Shown in pieces: positions 42,458-51,555 of a stretch of DNA of 64,000 nucleotides. Made by a program: the position numbers and the translations under genes. This DNA is from Microbacterium kyungheense (lineage in GTDB: Bacteria > Actinomycetota > Actinomycetes > Actinomycetales > Microbacteriaceae), in assembly GCF_006783905.1 (NCBI RefSeq), contig NZ_VFPE01000001.1, forward strand, positions 1,116,001 to 1,180,000. The letters are read 5' to 3'. Below the pieces are notes generated by a model. The model was not told where the DNA came from. It was given only the letters and a program-made list of their open reading frames with translations, and ran no database searches. The stretch's first letter is position 1. Every line of letters starts with the position of its first letter.

Positions 42458-43680
42458 CCGTCCGCCTGATCCCGGCCCTCGCCGTCACCGCGCTCGGCGC
42501 TCTGGCGCTGTCGGGCTGTGTCGCCAAGACCGACGCCGCCGCCACCGACGCCCTGACCGTGTCGTCGACCGCCTCGGCGTGCGACGTGTCGGGCGACGCG
42601 GCCACGAGCGGCACGCTCACGTTCGACGTGAGCAACGACGGCGACGACGTGACGGAGTTCTACCTGCTCGCCGAGGACGGCCTGAGGATCGTCGGCGAGG
42701 TCGAGAACATCGCGCCGGGCACCTCGCGCACGCTGACGATCGTCGCCCAGCCGGGCGAGTACTTCACCGTGTGCAAGCCCGGCATGACCGGCGACGGCGT
42801 GGGCCGCGCCGCCTTCACCGTCTCGGGGGATGCCGTCGCTCTGACCGGTGAGGACGCCGAGCAGAAGCAGCAGGCCGTCGGCCTCTACGCCGCGTTCGTG
42901 AAGGACCAGGTCGGGCAGCTCGTGCCCGCCGTCTCGGACTTCGTCGCCGCGTACGAGTCGGGCGACGACGAGGCCGCCCGCACGCAGTTCCCGCAGGTGC
43001 GCGCCTACTACGAGCGCATCGAGCCGGTTGCCGAGGCGCTCGGCGACCTCGACCCGCGCATCGACTACCGCGAAGTGGATGCCGTCGCCGAAGGTCTCGA
43101 CTGGACCGGCTTCCACCGCATCGAGAAGGATCTGTGGGTTCCCGCCGCCGACGCGCTCAACGCCGACGGCGAGACGCCCGCCTGGCAGGGCTGGGCGCCG
43201 TCCACGTCCGACGAGCGTGCCGCCTACGGCGACCAGCTGATCGCCGACGTGCAGGAGCTCTACGACTACGTGCACGGCGACGACTTCGCCGCCGCGCTCG
43301 CCGATCAGGGCATCGGGGGCATCTCCAACGGCGCCATCGCCCTTCTCGACGAGGTCGCCACCGGCAAGATCCAGGGCGAAGAGGACTGGTGGTCGCACAC
43401 CGACCTGTCGGACTTCGCCGCCAACGTCGAGGGCTCGAAGATGGCGTTCTCGCTCGTCCGCGACTTCGCCGAGGCGCAGGGCGACGACGGTGCGGCCCTG
43501 GCCGACGAGATCGACGGCGGCTACGCCGACCTCGAGGCCGCGCTCGCGCAGTACGGCTCGCTCGATGCCGGCTTCGTGTCGTACACCGACCTGTCGGACG
43601 ACCAGAAGCGCGACCTCACCGACCTCATCAACGCACTCGCCGAGCCGCTCGCGCAGCTCACGAACACCGTCCTGGCGTGA
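42454..43680 (+). CDS. efeO: Iron uptake lipoprotein EfeO (cupredoxin plus M75 domain)
   Basis: 408 residues. Signal peptide with lipobox (LALSGC), an N-terminal cupredoxin-like domain (about 35-135) and the M75 imelysin-like domain with the HxxE motif in GFHRIEKDLW. EfeO hands periplasmic or wall-side iron to EfeU. It overlaps both neighbours, so the three proteins are translationally coupled. Confidence 0.93.
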   Translation: MTVRLIPALAVTALGALALSGCVAKTDAAATDALTVSSTASACDVSGDAATSGTLTFDVSNDGDDVTEFYLLAEDGLRIVGEVENIAPGTSRTLTIVAQPGEYFTVCKPGMTGDGVGRAAFTVSGDAVALTGEDAEQKQQAVGLYAAFVKDQVGQLVPAVSDFVAAYESGDDEAARTQFPQVRAYYERIEPVAEALGDLDPRIDYREVDAVAEGLDWTGFHRIEKDLWVPAADALNADGETPAWQGWAPSTSDERAAYGDQLIADVQELYDYVHGDDFAAALADQGIGGISNGAIALLDEVATGKIQGEEDWWSHTDLSDFAANVEGSKMAFSLVRDFAEAQGDDGAALADEIDGGYADLEAALAQYGSLDAGFVSYTDLSDDQKRDLTDLINALAEPLAQLTNTVLA

Positions 43681-44990
43681 CCGACTCCCCGGGAGAAGAC
43701 CAGGTCGCCGAGCCCGTCGAAGCGCCGCGTCCTGGTGTCTCGCGCCGTGGGCTGCTGGGCCTGGCGCTGGGCGCCGGCGCCGCAGGCCTCGCGATCGGCG
43801 CCGGAGCGGGGGCGGCGACCGCCGCCGCCGTCGGGCGCGCGCAGCAGGCACAGGACGCGGCATCCGCCTACGACTTCTTCGGAACGCACCAGGCGGGCAT
43901 CACGACACCCGTGCAGGACCACCTGCATTTCGCATCGTTCGACATGATGGCCCGCACCGATCGCGAGGACCTCGTCAGTCTGCTGCAGGATTGGTCGTAC
44001 GCCGCATCCCGCATGACGCAAGGTCTCGACGTCAGCGCCACCGGTGCCATCGGAGGCTCGCCCGAGGCTCCGCCGGACGACACCGGCGAGGCCCAGGGGC
44101 TCGCGGCGAGCGGGCTGACGATCACGTTCGGCTTCGGGCCGACGCTGTTCGAGAACGACGAAGGCGATCGGTACGGGATCGCGGCACAGCGGCCGCCGCA
44201 GCTGCAGAAGCTGCCGGCGTTCCTCGGCGACGACCTCGATCCCGAGCACTCCGGCGGCGACCTGTGCATCCAGGCGTGCGCCGACGACCCGCAGGTCGCC
44301 GTGCACGCCATCCGCAACCTCAGCCGCATCGCGTTCGGCCGCGCGCGCCTGCGCTGGTCGCAGCTGGGCTTCGGCCGCACGTCGCGCACGACGGCCGCGC
44401 AGTCCACCCCGCGCAACCTGTTCGGGTTCAAGGACGGCACCGCGAACATCCTCGCCACCGACGACGCGGCGCTCGACGAGAGCGTGTGGGTGGCGGCATC
44501 CGACGATCCGTCCTGGATGGCCGGCGGCTCGTACCTCGTCGCGCGCAAGATCGCGATGCTCATCGAGACGTGGGACCGCGTGCGCCTGACCGAGCAGGAG
44601 GCGATCGTCGGCCGCGACAAGGGGGCGGGTGCCCCGCTGTCGGGCGGTGACGAGTTCACCGAGCCCGATTTCGACGCGACGGCGAAGGACGGCACGCCGG
44701 CGATCCCCGTCACGAGCCACGTGCGCCTCGCGCACCCGGACGCGAACAAGGGGATCCAGATCCTGCGGCGCGGGTACAACTTCGTGGACGGCAACAACGA
44801 GCTGGGCCGGCTGGATGCCGGGCTCTTCTTCCTGTCGTACCAGCGCTCGCCCGAGCAGTTCGTCACGCTGCAGCGCTCGCTGTCGACCGACGCGATGAAC
44901 GAGTACATCCGTCACGTCGGTTCGGGCATCTGGGCGGTGCCCGCCGGTGCGGCGGAGGGTTCGTACGTCGGCGCCGCGCTGTTCGCGTGA
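43677..44990 (+). CDS. efeB: Deferrochelatase/DyP-type peroxidase EfeB, Tat-exported
   Basis: 437 residues. A twin-arginine signal (SRRGLLGLALGAGAAG; R23, R24) fits export of a folded haem protein. DyP motif GXXDG is FGFKDGTANI, with the haem-ligand region HVRLAHPDANKG. EfeB oxidises ferrous iron or releases iron from haem for EfeU. The stretch QVAEPVEA before the Tat motif is encoded by a dispersed repeat (43703-43724). Confidence 0.93.
   Translation: MTDSPGEDQVAEPVEAPRPGVSRRGLLGLALGAGAAGLAIGAGAGAATAAAVGRAQQAQDAASAYDFFGTHQAGITTPVQDHLHFASFDMMARTDREDLVSLLQDWSYAASRMTQGLDVSATGAIGGSPEAPPDDTGEAQGLAASGLTITFGFGPTLFENDEGDRYGIAAQRPPQLQKLPAFLGDDLDPEHSGGDLCIQACADDPQVAVHAIRNLSRIAFGRARLRWSQLGFGRTSRTTAAQSTPRNLFGFKDGTANILATDDAALDESVWVAASDDPSWMAGGSYLVARKIAMLIETWDRVRLTEQEAIVGRDKGAGAPLSGGDEFTEPDFDATAKDGTPAIPVTSHVRLAHPDANKGIQILRRGYNFVDGNNELGRLDAGLFFLSYQRSPEQFVTLQRSLSTDAMNEYIRHVGSGIWAVPAGAAEGSYVGAALFA
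43703..43724 (+). repeat. Short dispersed repeat inside efeB
   Basis: GGTCGCCGAGCCCGTCGAAG followed by CG; it matches the minus-strand reading of the truB element (3725-3750) at most positions. It is translated in the poorly conserved region before the Tat signal. Confidence 0.55.
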
Positions 44991-45023
44991 TCGACCCGCC
45001 CGCCTGACGGGATGCCGCCGGCC

Positions 45024-45066
45024 GCGGTGCCGGGCGGTGAGGTCTGCAGAGCCCGCCCGGCACCGC
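45024..45066. terminator. Terminator between efeB and the DUF2236 gene
   Basis: A perfect 14-bp stem (45024-45037 with 45053-45066, arm GCGGTGCCGGGCGG), between convergent genes. Confidence 0.8.
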
Positions 45067-45072
45067 ATCGCG

Positions 45073-46281
45073 TCAGAGGCCCGGCCGGTTGATGTCGGGG
45101 ATCGTGATGGGCGTGGTCGTGCCGGAGCCGCCGCGATTGAGGAACGCCATCGCGATCGCCCGCACGAGCTGGTCGAACATGTAGAAGCCGACCGGCGCGA
45201 TCGGCAGCAGCCCCTCACGGAAGGCGATGTAGGTCGGCCAGCCGGCGCGAATGGTCGCCGCCGAGACGTAGTCGCGCTTGAGGCCCAGCCAGTCGCCGAT
45301 GTCGTTGCCGAGCTGGTACCGCACGAACACGTTGAGGAACCCTCGCGTGACCCCGAGGTCGACCTGCGCGGTCAGCCCGAGGAGCACCTCGGCGAGATCC
45401 TGACCCTCGGGCGTCCACGCCAGCTTCGGGGTGAGGATCTGCTCCGCCTGCGAGTGGGCGGCCGCCCACGTGGCGGGGATGTACTCGTCTCGGACGCCGA
45501 GGAAGTGCAGCGCGACCTGCCACGAGTGCAGGAACGCCTCTTCGTCGGCGGACGACATCGGCACCTTCCACTCCTTGAGCTTCTTGTGCGCGAACGTGCC
45601 CGTGCTGTGGAAGGTGACGAGGATGTCCTGGTTGCTGATCGGGATGGTCTCGTCGGCCACGGCCTTCCAGTACGGCGACTGCGGCAGCAGGTGCCGCACG
45701 GCGGCGTGCACCATGCGGGTCTTGTTCGAGGTGACCTTGAACTGCCCGCTGTTCTCGAAGGCGTTGATGTCGCTCAGGTCGTAGCCGAACGAGAACGTCT
45801 TCGCGGCGCGGTCCTGCATGTCGGCGCCGCCCTTCGACCAGTAGACCGACTTCGCCTCGCGCGGGATGACGGTGCTCATGATGCCGCCGCCCAGGCCGTA
45901 GATGAGGAACAGGTACGTGTCCTTGCGGCGGTTGAAGTCGGCGGCGCGGCGGAGCTTGGCCATGTCGGCCCACGCCGGCATGGCGGTGCTGCCCTGCAGG
46001 AAGCCGGCGAGCTCGGGCGGCAGTCCCGAGGGGAGGGGCTGCCAGTTGTGCACCCACGAGCCGATCGCGGCGTTCACAGCCGGCACCTGGCCGGTGTCGA
46101 TGACGTTCGCCATGATGCGGTCGATGTCGTCATCCCACACCCACTGCGGATCGGTGCCGGAGCCGCTGCCCAGCACGGAACCGACGGGAGACCATGACCA
46201 TGCCGCCCGGGGGACGGCGACACCTGCGAGACCGAGTGCGGCTCCGAGTGTCAGGACGGAGCGCCTGCTCATTTCAGGCAT
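45073..46281 (-). CDS. Tat-exported DUF2236 oxygenase, latex-clearing-protein (Lcp)-like
   Basis: 402 residues, close to the ~400 of Streptomyces Lcp. A twin-arginine signal (SRRSVLTLGAALGLAG) lies at the N-terminus. Core motifs: RRKDTYLFLIYGLGGG and TRMVHAAVRHLLP, the latter resembling the Lcp haem-ligand region (His before VR). Lcp cleaves polyisoprene (rubber); other DUF2236 proteins have different substrates, so rubber cleavage is only a suggestion. ATG 46281 is used; ATG 46272 is also possible. Confidence 0.75.
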   Translation of the reverse strand: MPEMSRRSVLTLGAALGLAGVAVPRAAWSWSPVGSVLGSGSGTDPQWVWDDDIDRIMANVIDTGQVPAVNAAIGSWVHNWQPLPSGLPPELAGFLQGSTAMPAWADMAKLRRAADFNRRKDTYLFLIYGLGGGIMSTVIPREAKSVYWSKGGADMQDRAAKTFSFGYDLSDINAFENSGQFKVTSNKTRMVHAAVRHLLPQSPYWKAVADETIPISNQDILVTFHSTGTFAHKKLKEWKVPMSSADEEAFLHSWQVALHFLGVRDEYIPATWAAAHSQAEQILTPKLAWTPEGQDLAEVLLGLTAQVDLGVTRGFLNVFVRYQLGNDIGDWLGLKRDYVSAATIRAGWPTYIAFREGLLPIAPVGFYMFDQLVRAIAMAFLNRGGSGTTTPITIPDINRPGL

Positions 46282-46442
46282 GGGGGAACCTGCTTCCAGA
46301 CAGGGATGGACCACGCCGCGACGACACCCTCGACGTCGCTCCCGCACCTTCGATCCATCCAGGACGAATGTGATTCGCCGTTAACATATGGGCAACGCGC
46401 ACGCCGCACAACCCCTGATCGCAGGGGCGTGTCGCGAGTGCC

Positions 46443-47636
46443 TCAGCCGTTCTGGCGCGGGTCGGGCCGCGGCATCCCGGGTCCGCGTGCGGCGCGAGGC
46501 TCTTCGCGCGGACGCCGCGAACCGGTGGGGTCGCTGCGGCGCCCCTCGCGGCGGGCGAGCGTGCGGTCGGCGAAGAGCCAGGTCGGACGCGGCTCGACGA
46601 GCGGCCGGAAGATGCGCCGCACCGGCTTGGTCGCCAGGCCCAGCGCGATGAGCACCGACCCGACGATGACCAGCGGGAGCCACAGCCACGTGGGTTCGGC
46701 GTTGCGCAGCAGGCCGTTCTCGCGGAACGGGTAGAGCACGAACGAGTGCAGCAGGTAGACGTACATCGTGTACTGGCCGAAGTGCGTCCACCAGTGCGTG
46801 CTGCGCGGCACGAGAGCGAAGAACGCGGCCGCCAGGACGAGCGCCACGACCATCAGCGCCAGGCGCACCCCTCCGGCCCACCACTGCGTGCCGCCGATCG
46901 AGGCGTAGTTCTCGTCGTAGAACAGCCACTCGCGCAGGTTCATGTCGCGCCATTGGTCGACGAAGAACCAGGCGGCCCACGCCGCGACGGCGAACAGGCC
47001 GAGGCCCGTCGCGAACACCCACCACGGGCGGCGCACGAGCAGCTGCAGCCGAGCCACGACGTCATGCTCGTTCAGCCACCAGCCGAGCGTGAAGAACGGG
47101 AGGAGGCCCAGCGTGCGCGACAGCGAGAACGTGGAGTCGATGTTGGGCAGGTAGCCGGCGCCGATCGAGATGACGACGGTCCACAGCAGCGGCCATCGCA
47201 GCAGTGCCAGGTACGGCAGCACGACGCGGAAGATGCCGAGCGCCAGCAGGAACCACAGCGTCCAGGACGGCTCGGTGATGTTGGGGTTCGCCTGTCCTTC
47301 GACGAGCCACTTCGTCAGCGTCCACAGCCCCTCGAACACGAGGTACGGCACGAGGATGTCGGTGATCACGCGCGCCATCTGGGTCTTGGTCGGCGCGTCG
47401 GACTTCGAGAAGTACCCCGAGATGATCGCGAACGCCGGCATGTGGAACGCGTACACGACAAGGTAGAGACTCAGCGCGATGTCGGAGTCGTACGTGAGCC
47501 GCTGCACGGCGTGCCCGAGCACCACGAGCACGATGCACGCGAAGCGGGCGTTGTCCCAGAAGGGCGTGCGCCGACGCGGGCGGGCGATCGGCCCCGTGGG
47601 GGCGGCCGCCGGGGTCCGGGCGCTGCTGCCGGTCAT
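46443..47636 (-). CDS. Acyltransferase family 3 membrane protein
   Basis: 397 residues, about ten membrane segments. FWDNARFACIVLVVLGHAVQ with the conserved Arg-x10-His pattern, and FHMPAFAIISGYFSK, are the Acyl_transf_3 marks. These proteins O-acylate sugars of surface polymers or antibiotics. The C-terminal ~45 residues are basic and proline-rich. ATG 47636 is chosen because GGAGGT lies four bases upstream; GTG 47642 would overlap it. Confidence 0.85.
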   Translation of the reverse strand: MTGSSARTPAAAPTGPIARPRRRTPFWDNARFACIVLVVLGHAVQRLTYDSDIALSLYLVVYAFHMPAFAIISGYFSKSDAPTKTQMARVITDILVPYLVFEGLWTLTKWLVEGQANPNITEPSWTLWFLLALGIFRVVLPYLALLRWPLLWTVVISIGAGYLPNIDSTFSLSRTLGLLPFFTLGWWLNEHDVVARLQLLVRRPWWVFATGLGLFAVAAWAAWFFVDQWRDMNLREWLFYDENYASIGGTQWWAGGVRLALMVVALVLAAAFFALVPRSTHWWTHFGQYTMYVYLLHSFVLYPFRENGLLRNAEPTWLWLPLVIVGSVLIALGLATKPVRRIFRPLVEPRPTWLFADRTLARREGRRSDPTGSRRPREEPRAARGPGMPRPDPRQNG

Positions 47637-47837
47637 CGTCACCTCCGGGCGCAGACCAGACTAGGCGACGCCGCGCCGAGTCGTCGCCGAAGAGGCGCAT
47701 GGCGCGCCGAACGGAGGGCTTCGACGCGCCGCCGTCACGGATTCGGCGTTTTCTCAGCTTTCCCATAGGGTCGGTCCGCGGCGCACCCGTCGCGACATGA
47801 GACATGTGCCGCGGATGCGGCTCGAGGAGGATGCAGG

Positions 47838-48950
47838 ATGGCCGGAGTCGCGACTCGCGCGCGAGTGACCGTGGCAGCTGTGGTGACGGGAGTGCTGCTC
47901 GCCGTCGGCGCGAGCGTGCCCGCGTGGGCGGACTCGATGGACGATCTGCTCGCGGTCGACACGTCGCTGAGCGCGGCCGTCGACGCGTTCGCGACCGTGT
48001 ACTCGGACCAGAGCGCGTCGAACGAGGATGCCGCGGCCGCCGCCGGGACCTTCCAGACGTCCGCGGAGTCCGCCCAGACCGAGTTCCAGTCGATCGCCGA
48101 CGAGACCACCGACACGGAGCTCGCGGCCTACGCGGGGGACTTCTCGGACGAGGCGGGCGACATGGCTGTCGCGGCGGGGGACATCGTCAGCGCGTTCGGC
48201 ACCGAGGACGCCGACGCGCTCTCGCAGGCCGAGACCGATCTGTCCGCCGCCATGGACGCGTACTCCGCGAGTGCCGACGCGTACAACGACTACCTCGCCA
48301 CCGTGCCCGTCTCGCCGTTGACCGACCCCGCCTTCGTCGGCTGGCTGACCGTGCTGGTCATCGCCGTCGTCTTCCTGATCCTGACGCTGGTCTTCGCGCT
48401 CGTCACCCGCAAGCACCAGGGCCTGCTTCCCGCCAAGCCCGACAAGAAGGGCGCCATGCAGCAGACCTCGCTGAAGCGGCTCCGCTGGATGGTCGTGCTG
48501 TGGGCCGGCGTGTTCGCGGTCGGCGCCGCGATCCCGTTCTTCCAGGTCGCCTTCGCCACGCCCGACGAGAACGGCGAGTACACGTACAACGTGTTCTGGT
48601 ACCCGCTGGCCGCGGGCGTCGTCCTGTCGATCGTGGGTCTCGTGCAGTACTTCATCGCGGCCGCGACCGTACGCCGTGAGGGCTCCGCGCCCCTGTACGA
48701 CCCGAACGCCCCGCTTCCCGTCGCCGACGACGCCGCCGCGGACGCCGCGCCTGTTGCGGCCGGCGCACCGGCGGCTCCGGCGGTGGATGCGACGGGCATC
48801 TCGGGTGCGCCGGCGCCGGCCGCGCCGGCCGCTCCGGCCGCCGAGACGACCGCTGTACCCGTCCCCGCGGCACCTGCCGCGACGCTGGATGCGCCTGCAG
48901 TCGTCGCGTCCGCGCCGCAGGACGCGCCCGTCGCCGAGCCGCGGGCCTGA
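47838..48950 (+). CDS. Exported acidic helical-domain membrane protein, function unknown
   Basis: 370 residues. Signal peptide (1-31, ending AWA), an acidic all-helical exterior domain (about 32-155, very rich in Ala, Asp, Glu, Ser, no Cys), a membrane segment (~168-190), a basic loop, two further segments (~220-238, ~255-278) and a ~90-residue Ala/Pro-rich tail. A TAGGGT -10 box near 47767 and an AGGAGG site precede ATG 47838. I do not recognise a family. Confidence 0.75.
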   Translation: MAGVATRARVTVAAVVTGVLLAVGASVPAWADSMDDLLAVDTSLSAAVDAFATVYSDQSASNEDAAAAAGTFQTSAESAQTEFQSIADETTDTELAAYAGDFSDEAGDMAVAAGDIVSAFGTEDADALSQAETDLSAAMDAYSASADAYNDYLATVPVSPLTDPAFVGWLTVLVIAVVFLILTLVFALVTRKHQGLLPAKPDKKGAMQQTSLKRLRWMVVLWAGVFAVGAAIPFFQVAFATPDENGEYTYNVFWYPLAAGVVLSIVGLVQYFIAAATVRREGSAPLYDPNAPLPVADDAAADAAPVAAGAPAAPAVDATGISGAPAPAAPAAPAAETTAVPVPAAPAATLDAPAVVASAPQDAPVAEPRA

Positions 48951-48961
48951 CACCCGCGACC

Positions 48962-49000
48962 GCCGCACGGCCCGTGTCTCCGACGCGGGCCGTGCGGCGT
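48962..49000. terminator. Terminator after the exported helical-domain gene
   Basis: A perfect 14-bp stem (48962-48975 with 48987-49000, arm CGCCGCACGGCCCG), 11-base loop, followed by TTCTGCTT. Confidence 0.85.
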
Positions 49001-49075
49001 TCTGCTTGACACCGAGTCCCACCCTGACCGACTCTGAGTGCGAGCGTGCCGAGGGTGCCGCGCGAAGGGGATGAC

Positions 49076-50572
49076 ATGACGGATGCCGCCACGGGGACCG
49101 GAGCGACGGCCGCGGCCGCGCCACCTGTCGTGACCCTCTCGAGTGGCGCCGTGCGCGGCACGCGCGAGGGCGCGCTGGACCGGTTCCTCGGCATCCCGTA
49201 CGCGGCCCCGCCGGTCGGCGACCTGCGGTTCCGCCCTCCCGCCCCCGCCGCGGCCTGGGAGGGGGAGCGGGATGCCGCGGCCTTCGGCCCGACCGCTCCG
49301 CAGCGCCCGTACGCCCCGGCGATCGCGCGCTACCTCGCCTCGGTCGAGGTGCCGGGCGACGACATCCTCACCGTCAACGTGTGGACACCGGCCGACCGAG
49401 CGCCGCAGGCGGCGCTGCCGGTCCTCGTGTTCGTGCACGGCGGCGCGCTCACGCGCGGTGCGGCCGCGCTGCCCACGTACGACGGCGAGCGCTTCGCGCG
49501 CCACGGCATCGTGTTCGTGTCGATCCAGTACCGACTCGGGCAGGAGGGGTTCGCGGTGCTCGACGATGTGCCGCACAACCTCGGCGTGCTCGACCAGGAG
49601 GCGGCGCTGCGCTGGGTGCGGCGCGAGATCGGGGCGTTCGGGGGCGATCCCGCACGCGTGACGGTGATGGGGCACTCGGCGGGCGCGAACACGCTCACGG
49701 CGCTGCTCGCCCTGCCGCACGCCAAGGAGCTGTTCGACAGGGCGATCCTGCAGTCGGGGCCGCTCGTCGCGCAGCCGCCGAAGCGGGCCGGCCGCATGAC
49801 CCGCGAGATCGCGAAGCGGCTGCGCATCGCGACGACGCGCGCGGGCTTCGCGGCCGTGGCGCCCGAGGCGCTGGTCGCGGAGCAGACGCAGGTGGCGGCC
49901 GGCGGCTCGCCCCTCGGCGGCGGCCCCACGGTCGCGCTGGCGATCGGCGGCGAGGCCGTGCCGCGCAACCCGCTCGACGCGCTCCTCGACGGGCAGGGGA
50001 GGGGCATCCCCGTGCTCATCGGCTCGACGAGCGAGGAGTACCGGCTGTGGCTCGTGCCGTCAGGCGCCGTCGACAAGGCGGGGTGGCCGACGGTGACGCT
50101 CGCGCGCCTCGCGGCACGGATGCCCGCGCGGATCGTCCGCGCGCGCCGCGCGCGGCGTCCGGGGGCGCTCCCGGGCGAGGTGCTCGGCGAAGTGATGACC
50201 GACATGCTGCTGCGCGGCCCGATCACGCGGTTCGCCGACAGCCGTGCCTCCGCCGCCGGCGCGGCGCCGACGTGGGTGTACGAGTTCCGCTGGAGGAGCC
50301 CTGTCGACCGCCTGGGTGCGGCGCACGTCATGGAGCTCGGCTTCGTGTTCGACCGGCTCTCGGAGCCCGACGCGATCGGGATCGGCGGGCCCGACGGGCC
50401 GCAGGCGCTTGCCGACGCGATGCACGGCGCGTGGGTGTCGTTCGTCGTCGACGGCGACCCGGGCTGGGCGCCGTGGTCCGCCTTGCGCCCCGTGCAGGCG
50501 TTCGACGCCGACGGCGGGCACATCGACTACGCGCCGCGGCAGGATGAGCTGGAGGGTCTGCCCGAGCGGTAG
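49076..50572 (+). CDS. Type B carboxylesterase/lipase
   Basis: 498 residues of the carboxylesterase B family: FLGIPYAAPPVGDLRFRPP, DDILTVNVWTP, oxyanion VFVHGGAL, nucleophile S201 in VMGHSAGANT, Glu in GSTSEEYRLW and His in LGAAHVMELGFVF. It hydrolyses carboxylic esters in the cytosol (no signal peptide). ATG 49076 has GAAGGGG upstream; ATG 49071 is out of frame. Confidence 0.92.
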   Translation: MTDAATGTGATAAAAPPVVTLSSGAVRGTREGALDRFLGIPYAAPPVGDLRFRPPAPAAAWEGERDAAAFGPTAPQRPYAPAIARYLASVEVPGDDILTVNVWTPADRAPQAALPVLVFVHGGALTRGAAALPTYDGERFARHGIVFVSIQYRLGQEGFAVLDDVPHNLGVLDQEAALRWVRREIGAFGGDPARVTVMGHSAGANTLTALLALPHAKELFDRAILQSGPLVAQPPKRAGRMTREIAKRLRIATTRAGFAAVAPEALVAEQTQVAAGGSPLGGGPTVALAIGGEAVPRNPLDALLDGQGRGIPVLIGSTSEEYRLWLVPSGAVDKAGWPTVTLARLAARMPARIVRARRARRPGALPGEVLGEVMTDMLLRGPITRFADSRASAAGAAPTWVYEFRWRSPVDRLGAAHVMELGFVFDRLSEPDAIGIGGPDGPQALADAMHGAWVSFVVDGDPGWAPWSALRPVQAFDADGGHIDYAPRQDELEGLPER

Positions 50573-50585
50573 TGTCGCAGTCGCG

Positions 50586-51467
50586 ATGACGACGATCGAC
50601 GACGCGCTGCAGCGCGACCAGGCCCTCCCCGACTTCGACTGGCACGCGTTCCCCGCGGGCACCGAGCGAGACGTGTTCGCGGCTCCGAGCGGCGGCCTCG
50701 CGCGCGTGCGACTCGGTGACCCGGACGCGCCGCGCGTCGTGCTGGTGCCGGGCGTCGCCGGGTCGAAGGAGGACTTCGTCCTGATGTTCCCGCTGTTCGC
50801 GGCGGCCGGCTACCGGGTGGAGTCCTACGACCTCGCGGGTCATTACGGATCGGTGGATGCCGGTCCCCACAACCTCGTCCCGCCGCGCGAGCACTACGAC
50901 TACCCGCTGTTCGTGGAGGACCTCGTCGCGATCCTCGAGGACGGGGGCCCCGCCCACGTGCTCGGCTACAGCTTCGCCGGCGTGGTCACCGAGCTCGCCC
51001 TGGTCGCCCGTCCCGACCTGTTCCGCAGCCTCACGCTCATGTCGGCGCCGCCGGCGACGGGCCAGGTGTTCCGCGGCGTCAAGCACATCGGGCCGATCTC
51101 GGACATGTCGCCGCACCGTGCGGCCGGACTCATCCTGTGGGGCATCCGCTACAACCTCAACCGCACCCCTCCGGGTCGCATCGCCTTCGTGCGCGAGCGT
51201 CTCGGCATCACCGGGCGGGCCTGCATCGACGACGTCGTGGGCCTCATGATGACGACGCCCGACATGACGGACGAGGTCGCGGCAGCCGGCATCCCGAAGC
51301 TCATCGCGGTCGGCGATCAGGATCTGTGGCCGCAGGCGCAGCACGACGAGTACGCCGCCCGCATCGGGGCCCGTGTCGCGACCTACCCGACCGGCCACGC
51401 GCCGTGCGAGACGACGCCCCACCAGCTGGCGCGCGACATGCTGCGCCTCTTCGCCGACGCGCGGTGA
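50586..51467 (+). CDS. Alpha/beta-fold hydrolase
   Basis: 293 residues. VVLVPGVAGSKEDFV oxyanion region, nucleophile S129 in VLGYSFAGVV, Asp in AVGDQDLW and His in TGHAPCE complete the triad. The substrate is unknown. It starts 13 bases after the carboxylesterase stop; TAGTGT (50570-50575) is a possible -10 giving a four-base leader. Confidence 0.88.
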   Translation: MTTIDDALQRDQALPDFDWHAFPAGTERDVFAAPSGGLARVRLGDPDAPRVVLVPGVAGSKEDFVLMFPLFAAAGYRVESYDLAGHYGSVDAGPHNLVPPREHYDYPLFVEDLVAILEDGGPAHVLGYSFAGVVTELALVARPDLFRSLTLMSAPPATGQVFRGVKHIGPISDMSPHRAAGLILWGIRYNLNRTPPGRIAFVRERLGITGRACIDDVVGLMMTTPDMTDEVAAAGIPKLIAVGDQDLWPQAQHDEYAARIGARVATYPTGHAPCETTPHQLARDMLRLFADAR

Positions 51468-51555
51468 GGCGCCGGGGAATAAGTTTGAACCGCACGCGTT
51501 GCACGAGATACATTCATTTGCATAGACCTTCACAAAGGGGAAGCGGGAAGAGATC

